A stretch of DNA of 64,000 nucleotides from Xiashengella succiniciproducens (GTDB lineage Bacteria; Bacteroidota; Bacteroidia; Bacteroidales; Marinilabiliaceae): positions 992,001 to 1,056,000 of the forward strand of contig NZ_CP098400.1 in NCBI RefSeq assembly GCF_023674465.1, given 5' to 3'. A model generated the notes under the pieces. It searched no databases, was not told where the DNA came from, and saw only the letters and a program-made list of their open reading frames with translations. This document shows, piece after piece, positions 7,219-15,188 of the stretch (positions are counted from its first letter, which is position 1; each line of letters opens with the position of its first letter). Made by a program: the position numbers and the translations under genes.

Positions 7219-8895
7219 TTATCTGGTTCTTGATCTGCGGCCACTATACACGGGAGATTGATCCATGGGAACCACGGTAACAGCCATTCCATTAAAACGG
7301 GCCTTTTTGAATCCCTTGATCAGTTGACTTTCGTGTGAGCTGTCGGCCTCAAAGACCGATACCTTTCCTTGAATATCGATCTTGCCAATACTGATCTTCT
7401 GGTTTGGTGTCTGCTTGTTGATAAGGCTGATGATCTGCTCGGGACGGATATTGTTGCGTGCACCGAGGTTGATGATGTAGCGGCCAAACTTGGTACGTCT
7501 TCCAGCATTTCTGTCACTTGATCTGTCTCCGCTTCTGTCGCTGTTTCTTTCAGATCTTGAACGTCTTTCTTCACCCTTGTTAAGGTCCTGTGCACCTGAG
7601 TACACTTCATGAAGGGAGTTGAACTGCCTAGCAATCAGTTTTTCGATTAGCTCCTCGCGTGACATGCCGTTGAGGGTTTCACTAATCACTTCAGAATACT
7701 TCTCGAGGTCGAATTGTGCCTTTCCTGTAGCTGCAAGTTCGCTGAGATAGTTTCTAAGTCTCAGTTCAAAAACCTGTTCTCCTGAAGGAATATCTCTCTT
7801 GACAATCTTCCTGCCTGTTTGCTTTTCAAGCATGCTAAGCCTTCTGGTTTCAGAAGGTGCAAGGATTGCAATTGATACTCCCTTACGGCCGGCACGACCT
7901 GTACGGCCACTGCGGTGGATGTAGTTTTCTGAATCATCAGGCAGGTGATAGTGGATCACGTGAGTCAGGTTGTCAACGTCAAGACCTCGGGCTGCCACGT
8001 CAGTAGCTACAAGAATCTGAAGAGACTTATTCCTGAAACGACCCATCACGTAGTCTCGTTGTGACTGAGAAAGATCTCCATGAAGAGCGTCGGCGTTGTA
8101 GCCGTCGCTCATCAGCTTGTCGGCTATATCCTTAGTTTCCTGTCTGGTTCTGCAAAACACTATACCGTAAATATCAGGGTTGATATCTGCAATCCTGCGG
8201 AGAGCCTCGTAGCTGTTTTGCGGAGCAGTAACCACAAATTCGTGGTCTATATCTTTGTTTGATATATCCTGACGGCTTACAGAGATAGTCTTGGGACTAT
8301 GCATGTGCTTGCCTGCCATACGAGCTATGTCCGGTGGCATTGTAGCCGAAAATAATAGTGTTTGTTTTTCCTCAGGAGTTTCAGCCATAATGGCGTCCAT
8401 ATCTTCCTTGAAACCCATCTTGAGCATTTCGTCTGCTTCGTCAAGTACGAGGAAGCGGATTGAAGAAAGGTCAAGTTTGTTTCTGCGGATCATGTCGTTG
8501 ACACGACCGGGAGTACCGACAACTATATCGCACCTTCTCTGGATAGCAGCTATCTGTGAGAAAATTGGAGCACCACCGTACACTGGTACTATAGAATATG
8601 GCAGCCCTGTGGCGAATGACTTAAGGTCAGAAGTAATTTGAAGACAGAGCTCCCTTGTTGGACAAAGGATTATTGCCTGAATACCTCTTGTACTTTGATC
8701 CATCTTATGGAGAACCGGGAGTCCGAAGGCAGCAGTTTTTCCTGTACCTGTCTGAGCCATGGCTACCAGATCATTGTCGGAATTAAGAATAAAAGGAATG
8801 GTTTGAGCCTGAATCGGTGTGGGCATAACAAAGCCAATCTTTTCGATCGATTCGAGCAGTTCAGGCCTAAGCCCGCTTTCAATAAAAGTTTGCAT
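7219..8895 (-). CDS. deaD: DEAD-box RNA helicase with DbpA-type RNA-binding domain
   Basis: The enzyme unwinds RNA with ATP and probably acts in ribosome assembly or cold adaptation. I use the ATG at 8895 (MQTFIESGLRPELLESIEKI), 15 codons inside the longest frame, giving 558 residues. Visible motifs are the Q motif (PTPIQAQTIPF), Walker A (MAQTGTGKTAAFG), DEAD (LVLDEADEMLK), SAT (LLFSATMPP) and motif VI (HRSGRTGRAGRKG). A linker rich in Arg, Ser and Asp (about 60 residues) is followed by a DbpA-like RNA-binding fold starting at KFGRYIINLGARN. Spacing places the promoter about 170 bases upstream, leaving a long structured leader that suggests post-transcriptional control. Confidence 0.92.
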   Translation of the reverse strand: MQTFIESGLRPELLESIEKIGFVMPTPIQAQTIPFILNSDNDLVAMAQTGTGKTAAFGLPVLHKMDQSTRGIQAIILCPTRELCLQITSDLKSFATGLPYSIVPVYGGAPIFSQIAAIQRRCDIVVGTPGRVNDMIRRNKLDLSSIRFLVLDEADEMLKMGFKEDMDAIMAETPEEKQTLLFSATMPPDIARMAGKHMHSPKTISVSRQDISNKDIDHEFVVTAPQNSYEALRRIADINPDIYGIVFCRTRQETKDIADKLMSDGYNADALHGDLSQSQRDYVMGRFRNKSLQILVATDVAARGLDVDNLTHVIHYHLPDDSENYIHRSGRTGRAGRKGVSIAILAPSETRRLSMLEKQTGRKIVKRDIPSGEQVFELRLRNYLSELAATGKAQFDLEKYSEVISETLNGMSREELIEKLIARQFNSLHEVYSGAQDLNKGEERRSRSERNSDRSGDRSSDRNAGRRTKFGRYIINLGARNNIRPEQIISLINKQTPNQKISIGKIDIQGKVSVFEADSSHESQLIKGFKKARFNGMAVTVVPMDQSPVYSGRRSRTR

Positions 8896-9068
8896 GTAAA
8901 AAGTAAAATAATTAAGGAGTGTGATGATGTCTTGCATCACCCACGGGTCCCCGTGTTACTATTATCAGGCAACAAATTTCCTGCCTGTTAAAAACCCGGT
9001 CCCGCCAAATGTTCAGATTCCGGTTTTTCAGAAGTCCATGACCGGGAGTGTGGTCTGTTCCGGAAAAT
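8896..9068 (-). promoter_or_regulatory. Structured 5' leader of the helicase mRNA
   Basis: About 173 untranslated bases separate the predicted transcription start (near 9068) from the ATG. Three hairpins are visible: CACGG/CCGTG with a 4-base loop (8942-8955), a 6-bp CAGGCA/TGCCTG stem (8966-8987), and a 7-bp CCCGGTC/GACCGGG stem (8995-9046). Cold-shock helicase mRNAs commonly have such leaders. The 75-codon plus-strand frame here looks non-coding. Confidence 0.5.
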
Positions 9069-9074
9069 CTGGTG

Positions 9075-9101
9075 CAAAACTACGTATTATAATTCTTACA
9101 A
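9075..9101 (-). promoter_or_regulatory. Promoter of the DEAD-box helicase gene
   Basis: On the minus strand TTG (9101-9099) and a perfect -7 box TAGTTTTG (9082-9075) are separated by 16 bases. This matches the Bacteroidetes TTG / TAnnTTTG promoter layout. Confidence 0.65.
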
Positions 9102-9341
9102 GCACTATGGGTCTGTGCTTCTTTTGGTGTGGTTATGCTTTTTTATGATTTCTGCGTTTTTTATGACGTCTTGGGATATGTACTCTGAATATGAGTGTTA
9201 TTCAGAGTTACGAAATGTAATTCTGACCTCAGCCTTTCGTCGTGAAACACTGATAAGAAGTTTGCCTCTGTACCTTGGCCAGAGATCCAAATAGAAATCT
9301 ATCGGCATACTTTAGGTTGATAATTAAAGTGATGTAAAAAA
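9102..9341. other. Intergenic stretch without a recognised feature
   Basis: Between the helicase promoter and the TetR control region about 240 bases hold no convincing reading frame, RNA gene or repeat. Base composition is AT-rich and no -7 box oriented toward the TetR gene was found here. Confidence 0.5.
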
Positions 9342-9403
9342 AAGGACTTAGTCCTTGTATTTTTAATTAAATGATTTAACTTGCTAATTAAATTGAGTAA
9401 TTA
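9342..9403 (+). promoter_or_regulatory. Control region of the efflux operon with operator-like dyads
   Basis: Just before the TetR gene lie a small hairpin (AAGGAC-TTA-GTCCTT, 9342-9356) and a perfect 13-base palindrome TTAAATGATTTAA (9367-9379). A second AT-rich dyad has TAATTA at both ends (about 9385-9403). TetR regulators usually repress their own promoter through such palindromes, so these are candidate operators. A clear -7 box was not found. Confidence 0.4.
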
Positions 9404-9406
9404 ATT

Positions 9407-10051
9407 ATGGAAATTGAGAATATAAAGTCAGACGAGAGGAGTATGGAGCAAACCATACTCGGTGCGGCGGAGACCTTGTTTATTGAACAGGGTTTTGACA
9501 AGACATCAACCGGTCAGATTGCAAAGCTTGCAGGATGCAATCAGGCACTGGTACATTATTACTACCGTACGAAGGAAAAGTTGTTCGACCTGGTGTTTGA
9601 AAAGAAGATGCGGATGGCTCTCAACAACTTCCTGCAGGTGGAGTCTGAAGGTCTGGATTTTGAGAAGAGAATTCCCCTGATGGTTGGACTTCACTTCGAT
9701 TTCCTGAAGAACAATCCCAGGATAGCGTCATTCCTGCTGCATGAACTCTCCCGAAATCCGGCCCGCATCAGGAATATGATAGATAAGATAAGGCAGTATG
9801 CACAACCTTTGCTTGAAAGGCTTAACCGGGATCTTGAGGAAGCTGTGAAACAGGGCAGAATACGCCCCATCACGGGGATTGACCTGTTGCTGACCATTGT
9901 GTCACTAAATGTGGCTCCCTTTCTGATTAGGCCGGTATTTCAGACCGCGTTAAGTCTGAGCGATAAGGAGATTGAAGATATTCTTGAAAACCGGAAGAGA
10001 GAGATTGTTGAAACCGTATTATCACGTCTGAGACCTGTTGCCGGAAATTGA
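9407..10051 (+). CDS. TetR-family transcriptional repressor of the efflux operon
   Basis: The 214-residue protein has an N-terminal TetR helix-turn-helix (about residues 13-60: TILGAAETLFIEQGFDKTST, then IAKLAGCNQALVHYYYRTKE). A helical ligand-binding C-terminal domain follows. It is the first of seven same-strand genes encoding an efflux system, which suggests it senses the exported compound and represses the operon. The arrangement resembles the CecR (YbiH)/ybhGFSR locus of enterobacteria. AT-rich palindromes directly upstream are candidate autoregulatory operators. The inducer is unknown. Confidence 0.88.
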   Translation: MEIENIKSDERSMEQTILGAAETLFIEQGFDKTSTGQIAKLAGCNQALVHYYYRTKEKLFDLVFEKKMRMALNNFLQVESEGLDFEKRIPLMVGLHFDFLKNNPRIASFLLHELSRNPARIRNMIDKIRQYAQPLLERLNRDLEEAVKQGRIRPITGIDLLLTIVSLNVAPFLIRPVFQTALSLSDKEIEDILENRKREIVETVLSRLRPVAGN

Positions 10052-10177
10052 ATAATGGTTCCGACTCCTGCGCCCAGCTGACGACTCTTGCCAGGTTAAA
10101 ACGAGGAACGGCAACTATTACCGGGAGTCTGATAACATATCCGGCGAGATCATAATCAATATTTAGAAAGTAGTTCC

Positions 10178-11467
10178 ATGAAAAGGACACAGATAATATT
10201 TTTCCTCACGATGCTCACCTTGCAGAGCCATGCACAGGTGACAATTGAGGAATGCTATGCTGCTGCAAGGACCAACTATCCTTTAATTAAGCAACTAGAC
10301 CTGATAGAAAGGGCAAAGGAGTTCAACCTGCAAAATGCAGGCAAGGGCTATCTCCCTCAGGTTAACATCGTTGCCCAGGCATCCTGGCAGTCGGATGTTC
10401 CTCATATCCCGCTCGATACATCCAATCCCATGCTTGGAACCATTATGCCAGATCCGGTCAGCAAGGATCAGTACAAAGCTGTTCTTGAGCTTAGCCAGGT
10501 GTTATGGGACGGTGGTCGTATCAAGTCACATCGTGAGATGATTGAGTCATCGGCCGGGGTAAGCGGACAGAATGTTGAAGTCAACCTCTACCACCTCAAT
10601 GAGCGTATTGACCAGTTGTACTTCGGAATCCTGCTTATAGATGCTCAACTTAAGCAAAACAAGGTGCTTCAGGATGAGCTGGAGCGAAACCACAAACTAA
10701 TCCTGAGTTATGTAGATAATGGTATAGCAAACCAGTCAGACCTGAACGCAGTTAGGGTTGACCAGTTGAAAGCCTTTCAAACTGAGGCTGGACTACTCAA
10801 AACGCGCGAGGCATACATCGGGATGCTTGGTTTGCTGACGGGTATGGAACTAAGCATGGATACCCAACTGATCAAGCCAGAACCTGTACTTCCACAGACT
10901 CGCGAGATAAAGCGCCCCGAACTTGAGCTCTATGAGCTGAGGATAGTGGATCTGAACTCAGGATACAGCGAAATCCGTTCAGACCTCAGACCTAAGCTGG
11001 GGCTATTCCTGAATCTTGGCTATGGTCGCCCGGGACTTAATATGCTCGACGATAGTTTTAATTCTTATTACATCGGCGGGGTCCAGCTTGCATGGAACCT
11101 TGGTTCCCTATACCGCCTCCGTGACAGGAAAAACCTGATAAGTACCAATATCGAAAGTGTTAAGGTCGAGAAGGAGAGCTTTCTTGCAAATACTATGATA
11201 GACCTGGTGCAAAAAGACAATGCTGTGAGAAGTCTTTATGAACAGCTTAGCTATGATGATGAGATAATTTCCCTGCTGACGGAGGTCAGAAGGGCTTCAG
11301 AGGCAAAGATTGCCTTTGGTACTATTTCGGGTAGCGAGCTTATGAGAGATTTGCATGCCGAACAGATGGCTATTCAAAACAAGATTATGCATGAGACCCA
11401 GTTGCTTATGGCAATCTACAATCTCAGATTTATCACAAATGACTATCAGATAGATGAAACAAAATAA
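10178..11467 (+). CDS. TolC-family outer-membrane efflux protein
   Basis: The 429-residue protein begins with a signal peptide (MKRTQIIFFLTMLTLQSHAQ). It has the two-repeat, coiled-coil-rich layout of outer-membrane efflux channels, with TIEECYAAARTNYPLIKQLD at the mature N-terminus, as in many Bacteroidetes TolC proteins. It would form the outer-membrane exit duct for the adjoining HlyD/ABC system. Its last 14 bases overlap the start of the HlyD gene, consistent with coupling. The gap from the TetR gene is 126 bases, so an internal promoter is possible but none is obvious. Confidence 0.88.
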   Translation: MKRTQIIFFLTMLTLQSHAQVTIEECYAAARTNYPLIKQLDLIERAKEFNLQNAGKGYLPQVNIVAQASWQSDVPHIPLDTSNPMLGTIMPDPVSKDQYKAVLELSQVLWDGGRIKSHREMIESSAGVSGQNVEVNLYHLNERIDQLYFGILLIDAQLKQNKVLQDELERNHKLILSYVDNGIANQSDLNAVRVDQLKAFQTEAGLLKTREAYIGMLGLLTGMELSMDTQLIKPEPVLPQTREIKRPELELYELRIVDLNSGYSEIRSDLRPKLGLFLNLGYGRPGLNMLDDSFNSYYIGGVQLAWNLGSLYRLRDRKNLISTNIESVKVEKESFLANTMIDLVQKDNAVRSLYEQLSYDDEIISLLTEVRRASEAKIAFGTISGSELMRDLHAEQMAIQNKIMHETQLLMAIYNLRFITNDYQIDETK

Positions 11468-12380
11468 ACTCAAGTATATGAGAGGGATTGGCGCAATTAC
11501 ATCCGCCTTTTGCATGCTTGCTATGCTTACTTCGTGCGGTGGAGACAGTCATAATTATGATGCTTCAGGAATCTTCGAGGCAACCGAGATACTGGTTTCA
11601 GCTCAGGCCTCTGGTCAGATCGTGCAACTGAACCTGGAGGAGGGACAGGTGCTCATGTCCGGACAAAGCGTGGGACTTATCGATACTACCCGACTTAGTC
11701 TGCAGAAGAGACAGCTGCTTGCAAGTATTACGGCCTTGCAAAACAGGAAGGTCAATATAGCCCTTCAGACGGCTCCCATGAAACAGGAGATTGAAAAGCA
11801 GAAGATTGAGAGACAGCGCTTTCAAAACCTGCTGGACTCTGATGCAGGAAACAGGAAAACACTTGAGGATATAGAGGCTCAACTTGACATCCTTGAAAAG
11901 CACCTGCAAGCCCAGACCGAGAGTTTTGAGAAAAGCAACAGATCTCTGGCTGCTGAAATAGAGAGTCTGGAGGCTCAACTGGCACAGATAGGTGACCAGT
12001 TGGCCAAATGCACTATAGTAAGTCCGGCTCAGGGCACAGTGCTCGCCCTTTATGCAAGGGAAGGTGAACTTGCAACACAGGGCAGAGGCCTCTTCAAACT
12101 TGCGGACGTGGAGTCTATGTTTCTCAGGGTGTATATAACTGCTGATCAGCTTAGCTACCTCCGTCTGGGGCAGGAGGTGAGAGTTTTTGCAGACTCAGGT
12201 AGGAAGGATAGACGTGAATATAGCGGTGTTATTACCTGGATCTCAGATAAGGCCGAATTTACTCCAAAGACAATCCAAACCCGTGATGAGAGAGCCAACC
12301 TGGTTTATGCTATGAAGGTGGCTGTCAAAAATGATGGTCTGATTAAGATAGGTATGTACGGTGAGATAAGCGCTGAATAA
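11454..12380 (+). CDS. HlyD/YbhG-type periplasmic adaptor lipoprotein
   Basis: The 308-residue membrane-fusion protein links inner-membrane ABC permeases to TolC. The N-terminus carries a lipoprotein signal (CMLAMLTSC), so it is lipid-anchored. A biotinyl-lipoyl-like half motif (ILVSAQASGQIVQLNLEEGQ) precedes a long helical hairpin (about residues 80-185, rich in Gln, Glu and Leu). The second lipoyl half (CTIVSPAQGTVLALYAREGE) and a beta-barrel domain follow. This order is typical of the HlyD family. The start chosen overlaps the TolC gene; an in-frame ATG eight codons later is an alternative. Confidence 0.88.
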   Translation: MKQNKLKYMRGIGAITSAFCMLAMLTSCGGDSHNYDASGIFEATEILVSAQASGQIVQLNLEEGQVLMSGQSVGLIDTTRLSLQKRQLLASITALQNRKVNIALQTAPMKQEIEKQKIERQRFQNLLDSDAGNRKTLEDIEAQLDILEKHLQAQTESFEKSNRSLAAEIESLEAQLAQIGDQLAKCTIVSPAQGTVLALYAREGELATQGRGLFKLADVESMFLRVYITADQLSYLRLGQEVRVFADSGRKDRREYSGVITWISDKAEFTPKTIQTRDERANLVYAMKVAVKNDGLIKIGMYGEISAE

Positions 12381-12381
12381 G

Positions 12382-13323
12382 ATGACTACACTTGTAGCAA
12401 GAAATATAAGGAAGTCCTATGGCCGGGTGAGAGCTCTGAACGGTGTCAGTTTTGAAACCGAAAAAGGCGAGATGTTTGGCATAATAGGTCCCGATGGAGC
12501 CGGCAAGACTACCCTGTTTCGCATTTTGACAAGCCTAATGTTGCCCGACGAAGGAGATGTGAAAGTGGGGGGCTTCGATACAGCAGGTCAATATCAACAG
12601 GTTCGCAACCTGATTGGCTATATGCCGGGCAGGTTTTCCCTATATCAGGATCTGAGCGTCGAGGAAAATCTGGCCTTCTTTGCAACAGTATACAATACAA
12701 CTATTGAGGAAAACTACCATCTGATAGAGGATATCTACAGACAGATAGAGCCTTTTAAGGACCGCAGAGCTGGTAAGCTATCGGGAGGAATGAAGCAGAA
12801 ACTGGCGCTGTGCTGCTCACTGATTCACAAGCCGGAGGTGCTCTTTCTAGATGAACCAACGACCGGGATAGACCCTGTGTCCCGCAGGGAATTGTGGGAA
12901 ATGCTTAGAAAACTCAAGGCTCAGGGCATCACAATAATAGTCTCCACTCCCTATATGGATGAAGCCGTAATATGTGACAGGATAGCTCTGATAAAGAATG
13001 GTGAGTTTCTGACGGTTGACAGTCCTGCAAATATTACAAAAGCTTTTCCTGATAAGCTGTGGTCGGTGCAAACCGACCACAGGCACAGGCTTATGCATGA
13101 TTTGCACAATTGTTCCTTTGTCAGGAGCTCCTTTCTTTTTGGTGACAGCTTTCACGTTAGTTTTACTCCCGATGGTTCGCCTGAGAGACTTGAAAACTAC
13201 CTGCATGTGAGCGGGCATACACAGATTGGGATAGACTGTATAGAGCCAGGAGTGGAGGATTGCTTTCTTGCAATGCTCAAGGATAATGATCAGGCAGAAC
13301 TGATGCAAACTATTGAGGGATGA
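12382..13323 (+). CDS. ABC transporter ATP-binding protein, first ATPase of a YbhF-like pair
   Basis: The 313-residue cytoplasmic ATPase has Walker A GPDGAGKTT (residues 36-44), the signature LSGGMKQKLAL and Walker B VLFLDEPTTGID. A switch region (VSTPYMDEA, with Pro-Tyr in place of the usual His) follows. The C-terminal ~80 residues are an extra domain often seen in drug-type ABC-2 ATPases. It starts one base after the HlyD stop and overlaps the next ATPase gene by four bases (ATGA). In E. coli YbhF the two ATPases are fused; here they are separate. Confidence 0.9.
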   Translation: MTTLVARNIRKSYGRVRALNGVSFETEKGEMFGIIGPDGAGKTTLFRILTSLMLPDEGDVKVGGFDTAGQYQQVRNLIGYMPGRFSLYQDLSVEENLAFFATVYNTTIEENYHLIEDIYRQIEPFKDRRAGKLSGGMKQKLALCCSLIHKPEVLFLDEPTTGIDPVSRRELWEMLRKLKAQGITIIVSTPYMDEAVICDRIALIKNGEFLTVDSPANITKAFPDKLWSVQTDHRHRLMHDLHNCSFVRSSFLFGDSFHVSFTPDGSPERLENYLHVSGHTQIGIDCIEPGVEDCFLAMLKDNDQAELMQTIEG

Positions 13324-14063
13324 ATGACAAGGCTATAAGCGCAGAGAATCTGACAAAGCAATTTGGCACCTTTACAGCAGTTGACTCAATATCGTTTGAT
13401 GTCGGCAGGGGAGAAGTCTTTGGCTTCCTTGGTGCCAACGGTGCCGGCAAGACCACTGCAATGCGTATGTTGTGCGGACTGAGTCGTCCAACTTCAGGAA
13501 GTGCCATGGTGGCGGGCTTTGATATAAACAGGGAGAGTGAGAAGCTTAAGAAGAACATCGGTTATATGAGTCAGAAGTTTTCTCTGTATGAGGATCTGAA
13601 GGTATGGGAAAACCTGAGGTTGTTTGGTGGAATCTACGGGATGAAGGACAAGGAGATAGCACAGCGTACGGATGAGATGCTAGGTGAACTGGGCTTAGAG
13701 TCGGAGAGAGAGACCTTGGTCAGGGAACTGCCGGTCGGATGGAAGCAGAAGCTGGCCTTTACGGTGTCGGTTTTTCATAATCCGGGAGTAGTGTTTCTTG
13801 ACGAGCCTACTGGTGGTGTTGACCCCTATACACGCAGGCAGTTCTGGCAACTGATCTACAAGGTGGCCGACAGAGGTATTACTGTATTTGTGACGACGCA
13901 CTATATGGATGAGGCCGCGTATTGCGACAGGGTTTCGATAATGGTCGACGGCCGGATAGAGGCCCTTGATACACCGTCCAGGCTTAAGGAAAACTATGCT
14001 GCGGGATCGATGGATGAGGTGTTCAGGCAGTTGGCACGAAAGGCTCTTAGGTCAGGGGATTGA
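13320..14063 (+). CDS. ABC transporter ATP-binding protein, second ATPase with degenerate signature
   Basis: The 247-residue ATPase has Walker A GANGAGKTT (residues 38-46), Walker B VVFLDEPTGGVDP and a switch histidine (VTTHYMDEA). The ABC signature is altered: LSGGQ reads LPVGWKQ (residues 137-143). As I recall, the second half of YbhF-like fused ATPases has a similar LPxGWKQ sequence. The altered signature would face the Walker A of the partner ATPase, so the pair probably has one full and one weakened ATP site. Overlap with the upstream gene implies equal, coupled synthesis. Confidence 0.9.
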   Translation: MNDKAISAENLTKQFGTFTAVDSISFDVGRGEVFGFLGANGAGKTTAMRMLCGLSRPTSGSAMVAGFDINRESEKLKKNIGYMSQKFSLYEDLKVWENLRLFGGIYGMKDKEIAQRTDEMLGELGLESERETLVRELPVGWKQKLAFTVSVFHNPGVVFLDEPTGGVDPYTRRQFWQLIYKVADRGITVFVTTHYMDEAAYCDRVSIMVDGRIEALDTPSRLKENYAAGSMDEVFRQLARKALRSGD

Positions 14064-14079
14064 TAAACCATAGGATGAC

Positions 14080-15183
14080 ATGAAGCAGATGCTGGCATTT
14101 ATACGCAAGGAAGCCTTTCACATATTGAGGGACAGACGTAGCATGATGATACTGCTCATCATGCCTGTGATCCAGATCCTATTGTTTGGCAGTGCCCTCT
14201 CCACAGAGGTCAGAAATGTCAAAGTTGCTGTTGTTGACCCTTCAAAAGATGAGGTTACTGCTGTTATCAAAGAAAGGATAAAGGCCAGCGAATACTTTGA
14301 GATAGTAGGTAACCTCGATAGTCCCGAAATGATTAATGATGCCTTTAATGAGGGAAGAATAGACCTGGCCGTGGTCTTTAGCAGTGGTTTTGCCGAGGGA
14401 CTTGTCAGGGGTGATGCTGCTGTTCAACTGATAGCCGACGGTACTGATCCCAACCAGGCCTCATTGCTTACCGGTTATGCAAGTGGCATACTGAGTTCGT
14501 ATGCCAGTGAGCAGCTAGGCGGAATGCTTGCAGGTGCTTTGATAAGACCTGAGATCAAGATGCTGTACAATCCGCAGACAAAGAGTTCGTACAACTTTGT
14601 TCCGGGTGTCCTGGGGCTGATAATGATGCTGATTTGTGCAATGATGACTTCCGTGTCGATAGTGAGGGAGAAAGAGACGGGCACTATGGAGGTTTTGCTC
14701 TCCTCACCAATGAAGCCTATTTATATAATACTGGCAAAAGCCGTACCCTACATCATATTATCCCTGCTCAACTTTATTAGTATTATGGTGTTGTCGGTTA
14801 CCGTGCTGGATGTTCCGGTTCGGGGTTCCTTCCTGCTTCTGCTGGGTATCTCCCTGCTATTTATCCTGCTCTGTTTGTCTCTGGGGCTGTTGATTTCGAC
14901 CCTTGTGAAAACCCAGATGGCTGCAATCCTAGCATCGGGTATGGGACTGATGACGCCGGTGATGTTGCTATCTGGACTGATATTCCCTATTGCCAGTATG
15001 CCTGGAATCCTGCAGGGTGTGTCCACTTTGGTTCCTGCCCGCTGGTATATTCAGGCAGTCAGGAAGGTGATGATACAGGGTGTTGGTTTCCAGTTTGTCT
15101 CTCTTGAGGTGCTGATTCTCAGCTTAATGACCTTGGTGCTGCTCACACTGGCACTACGAAAGTTTAATATGCGTTTAAACTGA
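14080..15183 (+). CDS. ABC-2 type permease (YbhS/YbhR-like), first
   Basis: The 367-residue membrane protein has one N-terminal helix (about 22-42), a large extracytoplasmic domain (about 43-175) and five C-terminal helices. That is the usual ABC-2 drug permease architecture. Conserved marks are the N-terminal FIRKEAFHILRDRRSMMILL and the EKETGTMEVLLSSPM loop before the membrane bundle. It would pair with the second permease to form the export channel energised by the two ATPases. It lies 16 bases after the ATPase gene. Confidence 0.88.
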   Translation: MKQMLAFIRKEAFHILRDRRSMMILLIMPVIQILLFGSALSTEVRNVKVAVVDPSKDEVTAVIKERIKASEYFEIVGNLDSPEMINDAFNEGRIDLAVVFSSGFAEGLVRGDAAVQLIADGTDPNQASLLTGYASGILSSYASEQLGGMLAGALIRPEIKMLYNPQTKSSYNFVPGVLGLIMMLICAMMTSVSIVREKETGTMEVLLSSPMKPIYIILAKAVPYIILSLLNFISIMVLSVTVLDVPVRGSFLLLLGISLLFILLCLSLGLLISTLVKTQMAAILASGMGLMTPVMLLSGLIFPIASMPGILQGVSTLVPARWYIQAVRKVMIQGVGFQFVSLEVLILSLMTLVLLTLALRKFNMRLN

Positions 15184-15188
15184 CAGTT

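Noticed and set aside
8921-9148. 75-codon plus-strand frame in the helicase leader
   Set aside because: It overlaps the hairpins and promoter of the minus-strand helicase gene and has no family or ribosome-site support.
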